64,000 bases of DNA, taken from the NCBI GenBank assembly GCA_910577315.1, contig CAJTME010000006.1:62001-126000 (forward strand), read 5' to 3'. The position numbers were made by a program, and so were the translations under genes. Each line of letters starts with the position of its first letter. Position 1 is the stretch's first letter. Origin of the DNA: an uncultured Muribaculaceae bacterium (GTDB taxonomy: Bacteria > Bacteroidota > Bacteroidia > Bacteroidales > Muribaculaceae). This document shows positions 26,419 through 35,659 of the stretch, piece after piece. The notes under the pieces were generated by a model that did no database searches, was not told where the DNA came from, and was given only the letters and a program-made list of their open reading frames with translations.

Positions 26419-27846
26419 TTATTTGAGGACTAAGCGGTAAACATCGTTAAGGTTGGCATAGATGAGCAGCAGGAAGAGGAAGCCCATGCCAATCATGTTG
26501 GCCACCTCGATGAAGCGTTCGGAGGGTTTGCGGCGCGTTATCATCTCGATGAGCAGGAACAGGGTGTAGCCGCCGTCGAGCGCCGGGATGGGAATGATGT
26601 TCATGAAGGCGAGAATCACCGACAGGAACGCGGCTATCTGCCAGAAGGAATACCAGTTCCACTGGTTTGGGAAGAGGCTGCCGAGGGTTCCGAAGCCACC
26701 CACGCTCTTGGCGCCCTGCTTGGTGAAAAGAAGCTTGCATGAGGCGACGTATGTGGCGAGCTGGTCGGTGCCGGCGGTCCATCCGCGGGGGATTGATTCG
26801 AGGAAGGAATATTGCACCTCCTCGATGTCGTAGATTTTCACGGGCGAGCGCAGCTGTATGCCGATTTTGCCGTCGGCGTTGATTTCGACGGGCACCGAGG
26901 TCTCCTTACCGTCGCGTAGGATGGTCATGGGGAGCGTCTTCGATGCGTTGGCCGCGAGCGCCGGGAAGAATTCGGTGAGCGATGGGGTGGTGTCGTTGCC
27001 GACGGCGAGGATGCGGTCGCCCTCGCGCAGGCCGGCGCGGGCGGCACCCTCGCCTCCCATCAGGGCGTCGATGTAGACGGGGACGCGCATGCTCATGTAG
27101 GGCGCGTTTTTCTCGACGAGTTCGGCCAGGAGGCGGTCGTCGGGCGAGATTACGACTGAATCGCGGTGGTTGCGCAGCACGGTCACCTTTGTGCCGGGCT
27201 GAATCATGTTCCAGCCGTTTGAGGCGGTGCGGGCGTCGATGTCCTTGCCGTTAATCTGGAGCAGGATGTCGCCGTCGCGGAATCCGGCGTCGTGCATCGG
27301 GGCGGTGAAGTCCATGCCTTCGGTCATAGCCTGATAGGGCACCACGCGGTCGCCCCAGTGGAAGGCGATGCCGATGTAGATGGCGATGGCCAGCAGGAAG
27401 TTGAACAGCACGCCGGCCACCATGACCAGCAGGCGTTTCCATGCGGCCTTCGAGCGGAATTCCCAGGGCTGGGGCTCGGAGGCGAGGTCTTTCGAGCTTT
27501 TGGTTTCGTCGACCATGCCGGCGATGTCGCAATAGCCGCCCAGGGGCAGCCAGCCCAGGCCGTAGATCGTGTCGCGCCATGTGGGCTTGCCGTCGGGGCG
27601 GGGCTGGCGGGGTTTCGACACCTGGAAGGTGGCGAGCGAGTGATTGTCGTCTTTGGCCAGCACCTGCAGCGTGCCCTTCATGGGGTCGTATTTGAGCAGG
27701 GAGAACCAGGGGTTGAAAAAGAGGTAGAAGCGGTTGACCTTTATGCCGAAGATGCGCGCGAAGAAATAGTGGCCGAACTCATGTACGGTCACCAGAATCA
27801 CGAGCGCGACAACCAGCTGCAGGGCCTTGATGAGGAATGATTCCAT
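26419..27846 (-). CDS. rseP: RseP family site-2 protease
   Basis: A 475-residue multi-pass intramembrane metalloprotease. VHEFGHYFFARIFGIKVNRF contains HExxH at residues 22-26; the second ligand motif is in the C-terminal IIPIPALDGGYTLF. Two PDZ-like segments occur between about residues 200 and 370 (AGLREGDRILAVGN). RseP-type proteases cut membrane anti-sigma factors and remnant signal peptides. It sits between dxr and rlmI, the usual dxr-rseP order of many bacteria. Confidence 0.94.
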   Translation of the reverse strand: MESFLIKALQLVVALVILVTVHEFGHYFFARIFGIKVNRFYLFFNPWFSLLKYDPMKGTLQVLAKDDNHSLATFQVSKPRQPRPDGKPTWRDTIYGLGWLPLGGYCDIAGMVDETKSSKDLASEPQPWEFRSKAAWKRLLVMVAGVLFNFLLAIAIYIGIAFHWGDRVVPYQAMTEGMDFTAPMHDAGFRDGDILLQINGKDIDARTASNGWNMIQPGTKVTVLRNHRDSVVISPDDRLLAELVEKNAPYMSMRVPVYIDALMGGEGAARAGLREGDRILAVGNDTTPSLTEFFPALAANASKTLPMTILRDGKETSVPVEINADGKIGIQLRSPVKIYDIEEVQYSFLESIPRGWTAGTDQLATYVASCKLLFTKQGAKSVGGFGTLGSLFPNQWNWYSFWQIAAFLSVILAFMNIIPIPALDGGYTLFLLIEMITRRKPSERFIEVANMIGMGFLFLLLIYANLNDVYRLVLK

Positions 27847-27885
27847 TTGGATGGTGTGTAAAATTCTTTATGATGGCGGGGGCGT

Positions 27886-29043
27886 TCAGAGTCCCGCGAT
27901 TATTTCCAGTGCCGTTTTCCTTGCTTCGTCGTTGGTGGCCACGAAATCGTCGTAAGACGGGGTTGCGATGAAGGGGGTGCGCTCCATCGTGGCGGTGATG
28001 GTGCGGTAGATGTCGTTGAAGCCGATGCGGTCGTGCAGGAACGCGGCGACGGCCACCTCGTTGGCGGCATTTATGGCGCAGGCCACGTTGCCGCCCACCT
28101 CGAGGGCGTGGCGGGCGAGGTCGAGGGCCGGGAAACGGGCGAGGTCGGGTTGCTCGAAGGTGAGGGTGTCGTGGGCCAGCAGCGAGCAGAAATCGCTGAC
28201 GTTGTCCATGCGTGTGGCCTCGCCGAGGGCGTAGGCGATGGGCAGCCGCATGTCGGGAACGCCCATCTGCGCCTTGATGGCGCCGTCGCTGAACTCGACC
28301 ATCGAGTGAATTATCGACTGGGGGTGGACGATTGCCGATATGCGCTTTGGCTCGATTCCGAACAGCCAGCGGGCCTCGATTATTTCAAAGGCCTTGTTGA
28401 CCATGGTGGCGGAGTCGATGGTGATTTTCGCGCCCATGTCCCAGTTGGGGTGGCGCAGGGCGTCGGCGGCGGTGGCCTTGGCTATGCGCTCGGGTTCCCA
28501 GGTGCGGAACGGACCGCCCGAGGCCGTGATTATCAGGCGTTCGACCGACGCGGAATCTTCGCCGCGCAGGCACTGGTAGATGGCCGAGTGTTCCGAATCG
28601 ACGGGATATACCTTAGACTTCGACTCGGCGAGCAGGCTTGTGACGAGGCTGCCTGCCACGACCATGGTTTCCTTGTTGGCCAGGGCGATGTCCTTGCCGG
28701 CTTTGATTGCCGAAATGGTCGGTTCGAGTCCCGAGTAGCCGACGGTGGCGGTTACCACCATGTCGACGTTGTCGGCGGCCACGGCGTCCTTGATGGCTGC
28801 GGCGCCGGCTGCGGTGGCGATGCCGAGGGGCTCGAGCGCCTCGCGCAGGCGCGCGTACAAGTCCTCGCGGGCTATGATTGCTATGTCGGGTTTGAATTGC
28901 CGTGCCTGGGCTATGAGCTCGTCAACGCGCGAGCCCGCCACAAGGACCGTCGCCCTGTAAAGGTCGGGGCGACGGCCGATTATGTCGAGTGTCTGCGTGC
29001 CGATAGAGCCTGTCGAGCCCAAAACGGCGATGCGTTTGGTCAT
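27886..29043 (-). CDS. dxr: 1-deoxy-D-xylulose-5-phosphate reductoisomerase
   Basis: A 385-residue enzyme for the first committed step of the MEP isoprenoid pathway, turning DXP into MEP with NADPH. VLGSTGSIGTQTLD is the nucleotide-binding loop, ANKETMVVAG and PVDSEHSAIYQCL line the active site, and PHPQSIIHSMVEF-like and LPIAYALGEA segments complete the family pattern. It is followed 39 bp later by rseP and preceded by a small lipoprotein gene. Confidence 0.97.
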   Translation of the reverse strand: MTKRIAVLGSTGSIGTQTLDIIGRRPDLYRATVLVAGSRVDELIAQARQFKPDIAIIAREDLYARLREALEPLGIATAAGAAAIKDAVAADNVDMVVTATVGYSGLEPTISAIKAGKDIALANKETMVVAGSLVTSLLAESKSKVYPVDSEHSAIYQCLRGEDSASVERLIITASGGPFRTWEPERIAKATAADALRHPNWDMGAKITIDSATMVNKAFEIIEARWLFGIEPKRISAIVHPQSIIHSMVEFSDGAIKAQMGVPDMRLPIAYALGEATRMDNVSDFCSLLAHDTLTFEQPDLARFPALDLARHALEVGGNVACAINAANEVAVAAFLHDRIGFNDIYRTITATMERTPFIATPSYDDFVATNDEARKTALEIIAGL

Positions 29044-29091
29044 AGAACAGTGAAGAATGATTGGGTTGGACGGGGGAATGGGGTGGGGCGC

Positions 29092-29538
29092 TTACTTGTT
29101 CTGGTCGGGGTGGGCGGCATGGAAGGCGTCGGCCACCTTGGCGTTGTCGAGCAGAATCTCATATTCGCCACCCTGGGCGCCCTTGAAGTTAAGCAGCACG
29201 TTGGCCTTGGCGTCGACGATTTCGGCGGTGAGGTTGTATTCGGCGTTCTGGGCGAGGGCCGCGAGGAAGCTTGTCTCGAACAGCTCGGCACCTTGGGCCA
29301 TCTGGTCCTTGTCAATCTGGCCGGGCAGCACAAAGGTGTATTTCACGGCGTTGGTGACCTGGTCGTAGGCAACCGAGGCCGAGTCGCACCATTCGGTGGG
29401 GTGCTGCTGCATGGCCACATTGGTCGAGTCGACCGCTGCGACGAGTTTTGCGAAAGGAGGCTGGTTGTTGCAAGCCGTGAACGATGCGGCCACCGCGATG
29501 GCCAGGGCGATTGCGCCGAGAATACGTTTCATTTTCAT
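29092..29538 (-). CDS. small lipoprotein of unknown function
   Basis: A 148-residue predicted lipoprotein; the hydrophobic signal ends at SFTAC. The mature part (QPPFAKLVAAVDSTN, EWCDSASVAYDQVTNAVKYTFVLPG, ILLDNAKVADAFHAAHPD) has no family I recognise. The ATG at 29538 is chosen because an upstream in-frame extension would add a long non-signal stretch and overlap the M23-like gene; a start two codons later (29532) is equally good. It lies between the M23-like gene and dxr. Confidence 0.72.
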   Translation of the reverse strand: MKMKRILGAIALAIAVAASFTACNNQPPFAKLVAAVDSTNVAMQQHPTEWCDSASVAYDQVTNAVKYTFVLPGQIDKDQMAQGAELFETSFLAALAQNAEYNLTAEIVDAKANVLLNFKGAQGGEYEILLDNAKVADAFHAAHPDQNK

Positions 29539-29602
29539 ATTTGAGATTTTTGACATTTGTTTCTGTATAAGGGTATTTTTTTGATGTGTCACGGAGATCC
29601 GC

Positions 29603-30373
29603 TCAGTGGGGGAGATAGTTGGCCGGGTCGAGCGAAGAGCCGCCGTGCCATAGTTCAAACAACACAGGCGCCCCGGAAGTTGCCGCCCCTATGCGCTGTC
29701 CGGCCAGAACTTTGTCGCCTTTTGCGACATAGGCGTCGGCCAGGCGGCTGTAAACCGATATGAAGTCGTTGGGGTGCTGGATAGTGAGGGTGGTGGTGCC
29801 GGCGGTTTCGGTGAGGCCCACAACGGTGCCCCGGTACACGGCTGCGACCGGCCCGGTGCCGTCTTCCGAGGCGGTCGGCGCCTCGAAAATCATGCCTTCG
29901 GCGGCGATGGGCGACAGCACCGACAGGTTGAAGCGTTCCTCCTCCTCGAATTGCCTTACGAAACGCCGCTCGGCCTCCGAGGCCGATATGAGCGAGTCGG
30001 TGGTGGTTGCCGTGGCGGCGTTGGACGCCGTGGCCGGGCCGGCTGACAGGGAATCCGACAGGATGGCCATGATGTTGCGGGTGAAGGCCTCCTGGTCGCG
30101 GGTGACGCGCTGGAGCGAGTCGATGCGCAGGGCTGCCTCGAGGTATCCGGCGCGGAGGTCGCCCCTGAGCTGGCCCGGGAGCAGCTTGCCCAGGGGTGTG
30201 AACATGAAAATCATGGCGATGAGCGATGCGATGGCCGCGACGACCGCCGTTCCGGCCAGCCACACCTTTATTCCCGACAGCCTGAGGCTCCACAGGCGTG
30301 AGAGGGTGTTTTCGTTGATGATTTCGACACGCCATCGGCGCCGGGCGCGGGGCATCCGGCGCTTGTTTCCCAT
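29603..30373 (-). CDS. M23/LytM-domain protein, probably catalytically inactive
   Basis: A 256-residue protein with a basic cytoplasmic N-terminus (MGNKRRMPRARRRWR), one membrane helix (about residues 34-58), a coiled-coil-like stretch, and a C-terminal LytM fold (TLTIQHPNDFISVYSRL, AGQRIGAATSG, LDPANYLPH). The zinc ligands of active M23 enzymes (HxxxD and HxH) are missing; the last strand reads PVLFELW. By analogy with EnvC/NlpD it may activate a cell-wall amidase. The ATG at 30373 is preferred because the promoter -7 box at 30433-30440 overlaps the other in-frame ATG. First gene of the dxr-rseP run. Confidence 0.78.
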   Translation of the reverse strand: MGNKRRMPRARRRWRVEIINENTLSRLWSLRLSGIKVWLAGTAVVAAIASLIAMIFMFTPLGKLLPGQLRGDLRAGYLEAALRIDSLQRVTRDQEAFTRNIMAILSDSLSAGPATASNAATATTTDSLISASEAERRFVRQFEEEERFNLSVLSPIAAEGMIFEAPTASEDGTGPVAAVYRGTVVGLTETAGTTTLTIQHPNDFISVYSRLADAYVAKGDKVLAGQRIGAATSGAPVLFELWHGGSSLDPANYLPH

Positions 30374-30432
30374 CGGGTTGGTTTTCAGTGGTTTGGGAAT
30401 ATGCTTTGTAAAATCATCTGTTTTCACAACCA

Positions 30433-30440
30433 CAAAGATA
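30433..30440 (-). promoter_or_regulatory. -7 element before the M23-like gene
   Basis: TATCTTTG on the minus strand, about 60 bp before the chosen ATG at 30373. No good -33 element is placed at 19-21 bp, so the promoter is incomplete by eye. Confidence 0.45.
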
Positions 30441-30466
30441 CGATTTTTTTGAACAAATTAAAAATA

Positions 30467-30493
30467 GTGGGTGTTATCTTTTCAAACACCCAC
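30467..30493. repeat. 9-bp inverted repeat in the divergent promoter region
   Basis: GTGGGTGTT (30467-30475) and AACACCCAC (30485-30493) form a perfect dyad around a nine-base AT-rich centre, in the 219 bp between the divergent M23-like and OmpA-like genes. It could be an operator or an RNA hairpin. Confidence 0.5.
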
Positions 30494-30592
30494 AAATAAC
30501 GTGAATCGTTGTTAAAGATTACGAAAACGTTCCGATTAGTGTTTATGAGAATTGAAAAAACTAAAACAAGTCTAACAAAAACCGTTTAAACA

Positions 30593-31807
30593 ATGAAAAC
30601 TAAAGCGTTCTGGGCTCTTGCCGCGATAGGCGCAATGACCCTCCCCGGCTTCCAAGCCAATGCACAGGAGACCGTAGTGGTTGAAGAAGAAACCGTGGCA
30701 TTGACCGAAGTACCCTGCAAAACCCATTACTATTCCAATGGCGGCGACAACTGGTTCATTCAGCTCGGCGCAGGTGTCACCTCTCCTTTTGTTGAGAACA
30801 AACTTCCCAACGGTGACCAGAAACACCACCTCACCGCTGTCTACAACGTAGGCTTCGGCAAATGGTTCTCTCCCTATATCGGCTGGCGCCTCAGCTTCCT
30901 GGGCGGTTCCCTCCACTGGGACAACCAGCAGTTCAACCACGCCAAGTGGGTCAACGCCAACCTTGATTTCATGTGGGACATGTTCAATTCATTCGGCGGC
31001 GTGAACAGCAAGCGCGTATTTTCAATTGTTCCGTTCATCGGCCTCGGCGGTGCCTACACATGGGATTACTCCGATGGCGCCTCGACTGTCCTCCGCGACA
31101 ACGGCAAGGTTAAGCGCAACTCATGGAGCCTTCCTCTGTCGGCCGGTATCCAGCTCCGCTTCCGCCTCTGCAAATATGTCGACTTCTTCGCCGAAGGCCG
31201 CGCACAGTTTGCCGGCGATAACTTCAACAACGAAGTTGTGGGCGCTCCCATCGACATGAACCTCAGCGTAATCGGCGGCTTCAGCTTCAACATCGGCGGT
31301 GCCGACTTCAAGAGCTACAACCCCTGCGACTACGTATCCTACATCGCCAACCTCAACAACCAGGTCAACGACCTCCGCGGTGCCCTCGCCACCACCTCAG
31401 CAGCTCTCGCAGCAGCCGAAGCACAGCTCCCGTGCCCCGAAATCCAGGTTCAGGAAAAGAACACCGTTATCGAAGCCGCTCCCATGATGGCCACCGTACG
31501 CTTCAACATCAACTCGGCCCGCATCCGCAACGAGGAGATGGTCAATGTCTACAACGTGGCTGAATGGATGAAGGCCAACCCCGAACAGAACGTGGTTATC
31601 TGCGGCTACGCCGACAAGGACACCGGCACCTCTTCCTACAACATGGCACTCTCGAAGCGCCGCGCCGAAGCAGTCCGTGACGCCCTCGTCAACAAGTACG
31701 GCATCAACCCCGACCGCCTCACTATCGACGCCGAAGGCTCGAACGTACAGCCCTACAAGGAAAACAACTGGAACCGTATCGTAATCTTCAATAACAACGT
31801 GCAATAA
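30593..31807 (+). CDS. OmpA family outer-membrane protein
   Basis: A 404-residue protein with a signal peptide ending about GFQANAQE, a beta-barrel region (residues about 40-245), a coiled linker (NNQVNDLRGALATTSAALAAAEAQL) and a C-terminal OmpA peptidoglycan-binding domain (about 295-404). NINSARIRNEEMVNVYNVAEW, GYADKDTGTSSYNMALSKRRAEAV and EGSNVQPY are typical of that domain. It anchors the outer membrane to the wall and may be abundant: codon use is strongly biased to C-ending codons. A terminator follows; the promoter in front was not recognised. Confidence 0.93.
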   Translation: MKTKAFWALAAIGAMTLPGFQANAQETVVVEEETVALTEVPCKTHYYSNGGDNWFIQLGAGVTSPFVENKLPNGDQKHHLTAVYNVGFGKWFSPYIGWRLSFLGGSLHWDNQQFNHAKWVNANLDFMWDMFNSFGGVNSKRVFSIVPFIGLGGAYTWDYSDGASTVLRDNGKVKRNSWSLPLSAGIQLRFRLCKYVDFFAEGRAQFAGDNFNNEVVGAPIDMNLSVIGGFSFNIGGADFKSYNPCDYVSYIANLNNQVNDLRGALATTSAALAAAEAQLPCPEIQVQEKNTVIEAAPMMATVRFNINSARIRNEEMVNVYNVAEWMKANPEQNVVICGYADKDTGTSSYNMALSKRRAEAVRDALVNKYGINPDRLTIDAEGSNVQPYKENNWNRIVIFNNNVQ

Positions 31808-31859
31808 GCCCAACGCTTCTTCACAACTCTCCTTACTTACAGTAAACTAAATTGAATGG

Positions 31860-31895
31860 CTCCCCCGCCCGGCAACGGACGGGGGAGTTATTTAT
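31860..31895 (+). terminator. rho-independent terminator after the OmpA-like gene
   Basis: CTCCCCCG (31860-31867) pairs with CGGGGGAG (31880-31887), followed by TTATTTAT. Confidence 0.8.
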
Positions 31896-31955
31896 AGATC
31901 CTGTGTTTACAGCACTGCTTATATCAGGCAAACCCTAAATATGGAATTTATTTTT

Positions 31956-31963
31956 TAACTTTG
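31956..31963 (+). promoter_or_regulatory. -7 element before the second phosphoethanolamine transferase gene
   Basis: TAACTTTG about 35 bp before the ATG at 31999; no convincing -33 box. Confidence 0.45.
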
Positions 31964-31998
31964 CGTGAAATTGTATTTTAAATAACGGAATCGCACTA

Positions 31999-33786
31999 AT
32001 GATAGAAGATAAAAGAGTTCCCGGACAGTCGCAAGACCCGTCGGACGGTTGCGGCAGCTGCAAGTACGCGGCCGGTGAGGATGGGTCTTCACTCGGACAT
32101 TCGTGCAAGACTCCCCGCCATAGTGGTGTACGCCGTTTCCTCTATGCAATTTCCGCTCCGTTAAAGTGTTGCTGCTTCTATCTGTTTCTCATGCAGGTCT
32201 GTACGGACAATATTTTAGGGACGGGCAGTCATGGTATATCAGACCTATTCAATATAATCGCCCTTTCATCCTTGATAAGTTATTTCGAGAGTGCCGTGAC
32301 GATGGCTGTTGGAAGAATAGCGAAGAGGGTATGTGGTCTTCATCACGCCTTTCTGAATCCCGCGTTTCTGCTTTTTGTGTTTGTCAATAATCTGCTGTTA
32401 TTGGCCGATTGTTTTGCTCTTACTAACTTTGGACGAGTAATCGACATCGGCATGCTTGATATTGTGGCACAGACGGATTCAAGAGAGATCGGGGAATTTA
32501 TGGATACTTATCTGAACATTAAGCAAATATCCTTAGGCTTGCTGATCCTCATATTTGTGAACGGACTGGGGTGGCTGATCTCCAGACTAACCTGGAACTG
32601 TCGAAGAATTCTGGCGGTTCTGGCAGGGTTGTGCATCTGCTGGGGCGTTGTTGTGAGCGGGATATGTATCTACAGGTTTGCCAGATACAGGAACGCTTTG
32701 GGCATTCCGCAGCTGACATCACTGACTCGTGTGGCATATTACGGCTATAACGTCCATAATATCAATTCGGGGTTGGAGCGGTTGACGGATGTGGCTGCCA
32801 GTTATTCACCGGGGACACCGGAGGAGGGTGCCAGCATCATTTTTGTCATAGGGGAATCACATAGCGTTTTCCACTCGCCTCTTTATGGTTACGGCAGGAA
32901 TACAGCCCCGTTGATGAACCGTCATGCGGAAGATGGCTCGCTTGTTGTTTTTTCAGATGCTGTCACTGCCTATGATTATACATTGGGTGTTATGGGTTCG
33001 CTGTTTTCCATCGGAGGCATAGGCGATGATATTTATTCAGAACCGATGTTCCCGATGGTGTTCCGGCACGCAGGTTATCATACAGCACTTTATGACAATC
33101 AATTTTTTGTGAATCAGGGACTCGGCTTTATTACGTCAGAACAGCTTTCACTCGCAATGTTTGACTACAGAAACCCCCATTTTTATAGCTATGACGGGGA
33201 TATGATAGACAATATGAAGCCTATGTCAGACAGAAAAAGCCTTATTATCATACATCTGCTCGGGCAGCATTATACATATGCCGACAGATACCCGCATACA
33301 TCCCGTTTCATGCAGTTTATGCCTGGGGACTATGACGGAAATGAAGAAGAACGGCAGAGCAAGGCCGATTATGACAATGCCTGCCTTTATAATGATTATG
33401 TGCTGGACAGGATTGTTGAGATGGCCGGTGACGGAAATGTGTGTATGGTCTATGTTTCCGACCATGGGGAGGATGTATTTGAGCAACCCGGAGTGGTCGG
33501 ACACGGGAATGCCGCTTATTTGCCTACCTTGCGTTATCAGATAAGAGTGCCGATGTTCATATGGGCGTCAAAAAAATTCAGGGAAAGCAATCCTGATGTG
33601 TGGTCAGCTGTGGAAAACGCCGCTTCGAGGCCAGTCATAACTGATGACATATCCCACCTTTTGATGGATATCGCACGGCTTGATGTGCCTGAACTGGACA
33701 GAACCCGAAGCGTGATAAGCCCTGAGTATGATGCTGACAAACCCCGCGTGGTTCTATCGTCCGTGACATATTCAAGTGATAGGTAA
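31999..33786 (+). CDS. phosphoethanolamine transferase (EptA/sulfatase superfamily), second copy
   Basis: A 595-residue relative of the gene at 1333-3006. An unusual Cys/Gly-rich polar N-terminus of about 50 residues (DGCGSCKYAAGEDG, GHSCKTP) precedes five hydrophobic helices. The periplasmic domain has IIFVIGESHSVFHSPLYGYG with the metal-binding Glu, the AYDYTLGVM segment with the probable nucleophile Thr, and YVSDHGEDVFEQ. It likely modifies a lipid or glycan with phosphoethanolamine. By eye it is AT-richer than its neighbours, with more A/T-ending codons. It is not in an operon; the thioredoxin gene behind has its own -7 box. Confidence 0.85.
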   Translation: MIEDKRVPGQSQDPSDGCGSCKYAAGEDGSSLGHSCKTPRHSGVRRFLYAISAPLKCCCFYLFLMQVCTDNILGTGSHGISDLFNIIALSSLISYFESAVTMAVGRIAKRVCGLHHAFLNPAFLLFVFVNNLLLLADCFALTNFGRVIDIGMLDIVAQTDSREIGEFMDTYLNIKQISLGLLILIFVNGLGWLISRLTWNCRRILAVLAGLCICWGVVVSGICIYRFARYRNALGIPQLTSLTRVAYYGYNVHNINSGLERLTDVAASYSPGTPEEGASIIFVIGESHSVFHSPLYGYGRNTAPLMNRHAEDGSLVVFSDAVTAYDYTLGVMGSLFSIGGIGDDIYSEPMFPMVFRHAGYHTALYDNQFFVNQGLGFITSEQLSLAMFDYRNPHFYSYDGDMIDNMKPMSDRKSLIIIHLLGQHYTYADRYPHTSRFMQFMPGDYDGNEEERQSKADYDNACLYNDYVLDRIVEMAGDGNVCMVYVSDHGEDVFEQPGVVGHGNAAYLPTLRYQIRVPMFIWASKKFRESNPDVWSAVENAASRPVITDDISHLLMDIARLDVPELDRTRSVISPEYDADKPRVVLSSVTYSSDR

Positions 33787-33851
33787 ACGGATTGTCAAGA
33801 AATCCGCTGAAATTTGGCGGGGAGGTGGCAAGGTTATTCTATTTTTTGTTG

Positions 33852-33859
33852 TATCTTTG
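33852..33859 (+). promoter_or_regulatory. -7 element before the thioredoxin lipoprotein gene
   Basis: TATCTTTG, 25 bp before the ATG at 33885; no -33 match at the expected distance. Confidence 0.5.
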
Positions 33860-33884
33860 TGCAATCACTTAAAACTGTTTTAAT

Positions 33885-34337
33885 ATGAAGAAAATTTTAT
33901 TTGCTGCCGCGGTGGCCATGATGGCTCTGTCGTCGTGCGGCTCGAAAGAGGCCAAGGAAGCTGACGCAGCTCAGGACGCCCAGCAGACCGAAGAAGTGGC
34001 TCCCGCCGAAACCAGCGCCGTTGTCGAACTTGCTGACGACAACGCCTACCGTCCCGACACCAAGGTCGAGGGTCTTGTTGTGCTCGATTTCAACGCCACA
34101 TGGTGCGGCCCCTGCAAGATGCTCACCCCCGTGTTTGCCGAGGCTGCCAAGAAATACACCGACGTGAAATTCGTGTCGGTCGACATCGACAAGCTGCCCG
34201 AAACCGCCAAGGCTTTCAACGTGCAGGCTGTTCCGACCGTCGTGTTCATTAACGCCGAGGGCACCACAACCTTCGTCGGCACCGACGACCTCCTCCCTGC
34301 CGAGAAGTTTGACGAACTCGTGAAGAAATACCTCTAA
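33885..34337 (+). CDS. thioredoxin-fold lipoprotein
   Basis: A 150-residue predicted lipoprotein with signal MKKILFAAAVAMMALSSC, an acidic Ala/Glu linker (KEAKEADAAQDAQQTEE) and a complete thioredoxin domain from about residue 47. The active site WCGPC is at residues 73-77 and the cis-proline region AVPTVVF is intact. Being tethered to a membrane in the periplasm, it probably reduces or exchanges disulfides of envelope proteins. Four bases separate its stop from the helicase start, so both may share a message. Confidence 0.93.
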   Translation: MKKILFAAAVAMMALSSCGSKEAKEADAAQDAQQTEEVAPAETSAVVELADDNAYRPDTKVEGLVVLDFNATWCGPCKMLTPVFAEAAKKYTDVKFVSVDIDKLPETAKAFNVQAVPTVVFINAEGTTTFVGTDDLLPAEKFDELVKKYL

Positions 34338-34341
34338 GGAT

Positions 34342-35655
34342 ATGAAAGCCACTCTCCTCACTGAAATCGCGTCGGAGCGCCTGGGCATCGCCCGGCTCAA
34401 CGCGATGCAGCAGACCGTATGGGCTTCGGAAGCGCCACGCTTGGTGGTGCTTTCGCCCACTGGGTCGGGCAAGACATTGGCCTTTGCCGGGGCGATGCTG
34501 CGCCGTCTTGAAAAGCCCTCGGGGCATGTGCAGGCGGTTGTGCTTGCGCCATCGCGCGAGCTGGTGCTGCAAATCTACGACGTGGTGCGTCAGCTGGCGC
34601 GTGGATTTAAGGTGACGGCTTTCTACGGCAAGCATGCGATGGCCGACGAGGTGGCCACCCTCTCGGTCACTCCCGACATCATCGTGGCCACCCCCGGGCG
34701 CCTTCTCGACCACCTGATGCGGCGCACCCTCACCCTGGGCAAGCTGCGCGTGCTCGTCATCGACGAGTATGACAAGGCGCTTGAAATGGGCTTTCACGAG
34801 GAGATGCGTCGCATATGCTCGAAAATCGTCAGTGTCGATTATGTCATCCTGACCTCGGCCACGCCGTTGGCCGAGATGCCGGGCTTTGTGGACATGACCG
34901 GCGCCAAGACCATTGACTTTGCGAGCGGACGCCCCAGTCCGCGCAAGCGAATGCAGATTGCGCGGGTTGAGAGTCCGGCCCGAGACAAGCTGCAGACCCT
35001 CGAAGACCTCGTGAACTCGCTCGACGACGGCAAGGTGCTGATTTTCGTCAACCACCGCGAGAGTGCCGAGCGCGTCTACCAGCGGCTTAAAGACGACGGA
35101 CTGCCCGTCGGTCTGTATCATGGCGGCCTGGAACAGGTGGACCGCGAGAGGGCTGTGATACAGCTCGACAACGGTTCGACTCCCATTCTTGTCGCCACCG
35201 ACCTGGCGGCCCGCGGCCTTGACATCGATTCGGTGGGAACCGTAATCCATTACCACCTACCACCCACCCCCGAGGCCTGGACCCACCGCAACGGGCGCAC
35301 CGCCCGAGTGGACGCCGAGGGGCAGGTGTATGTCATCACCACCGACGGCGAGACTATTCCCGAGTATGTCAACTGGGACCGCGACTACAATCCCACGGGT
35401 CATTCGGCCAATCCCATCCGCCGCTCAACCGCCACCCTCCACATCAACGCGGGGCGAAAGGAAAAAATCTCGCGCGGCGACATCGTGGGCTTCCTCATAA
35501 ACAACCTCGGCCTGGCCGCCGGCGACATCGGAAAAATCGACGTGCGCGACCATGCCGCCTATGTTGCCGTGCCGCGTGTATGCCTCGGCGCCGTAGCGGC
35601 CCTGCAGTCGCCCAAAATAAAGGGAAAGCGGGTGCGCATAACCAAATTTGAGTGA
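34342..35655 (+). CDS. DEAD-box RNA helicase, DbpA-like
   Basis: A 437-residue helicase with the Q motif (RLNAMQQTVW), Walker A SPTGSGKT (residues about 38-45), a VIDEYD motif II near residue 140 (DEYD in place of DEAD), TSAT, ATDLAARGLDI and HRNGRTAR. The last 70 residues (EKISRGDIVGFLINN, GKIDVRDHAAYVAVPR, KIKGKRVRITKF) match the DbpA C-terminal RNA-binding domain that targets 23S rRNA hairpin 92 in E. coli. It probably acts in 50S subunit assembly. Confidence 0.9.
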   Translation: MKATLLTEIASERLGIARLNAMQQTVWASEAPRLVVLSPTGSGKTLAFAGAMLRRLEKPSGHVQAVVLAPSRELVLQIYDVVRQLARGFKVTAFYGKHAMADEVATLSVTPDIIVATPGRLLDHLMRRTLTLGKLRVLVIDEYDKALEMGFHEEMRRICSKIVSVDYVILTSATPLAEMPGFVDMTGAKTIDFASGRPSPRKRMQIARVESPARDKLQTLEDLVNSLDDGKVLIFVNHRESAERVYQRLKDDGLPVGLYHGGLEQVDRERAVIQLDNGSTPILVATDLAARGLDIDSVGTVIHYHLPPTPEAWTHRNGRTARVDAEGQVYVITTDGETIPEYVNWDRDYNPTGHSANPIRRSTATLHINAGRKEKISRGDIVGFLINNLGLAAGDIGKIDVRDHAAYVAVPRVCLGAVAALQSPKIKGKRVRITKFE

Positions 35656-35659
35656 CGCA

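Noticed and set aside
28033..29544. Long open frame on + opposite dxr (503 codons)
   Set aside because: Gly/Val-rich shadow produced by codon bias of dxr; no signal or motif.
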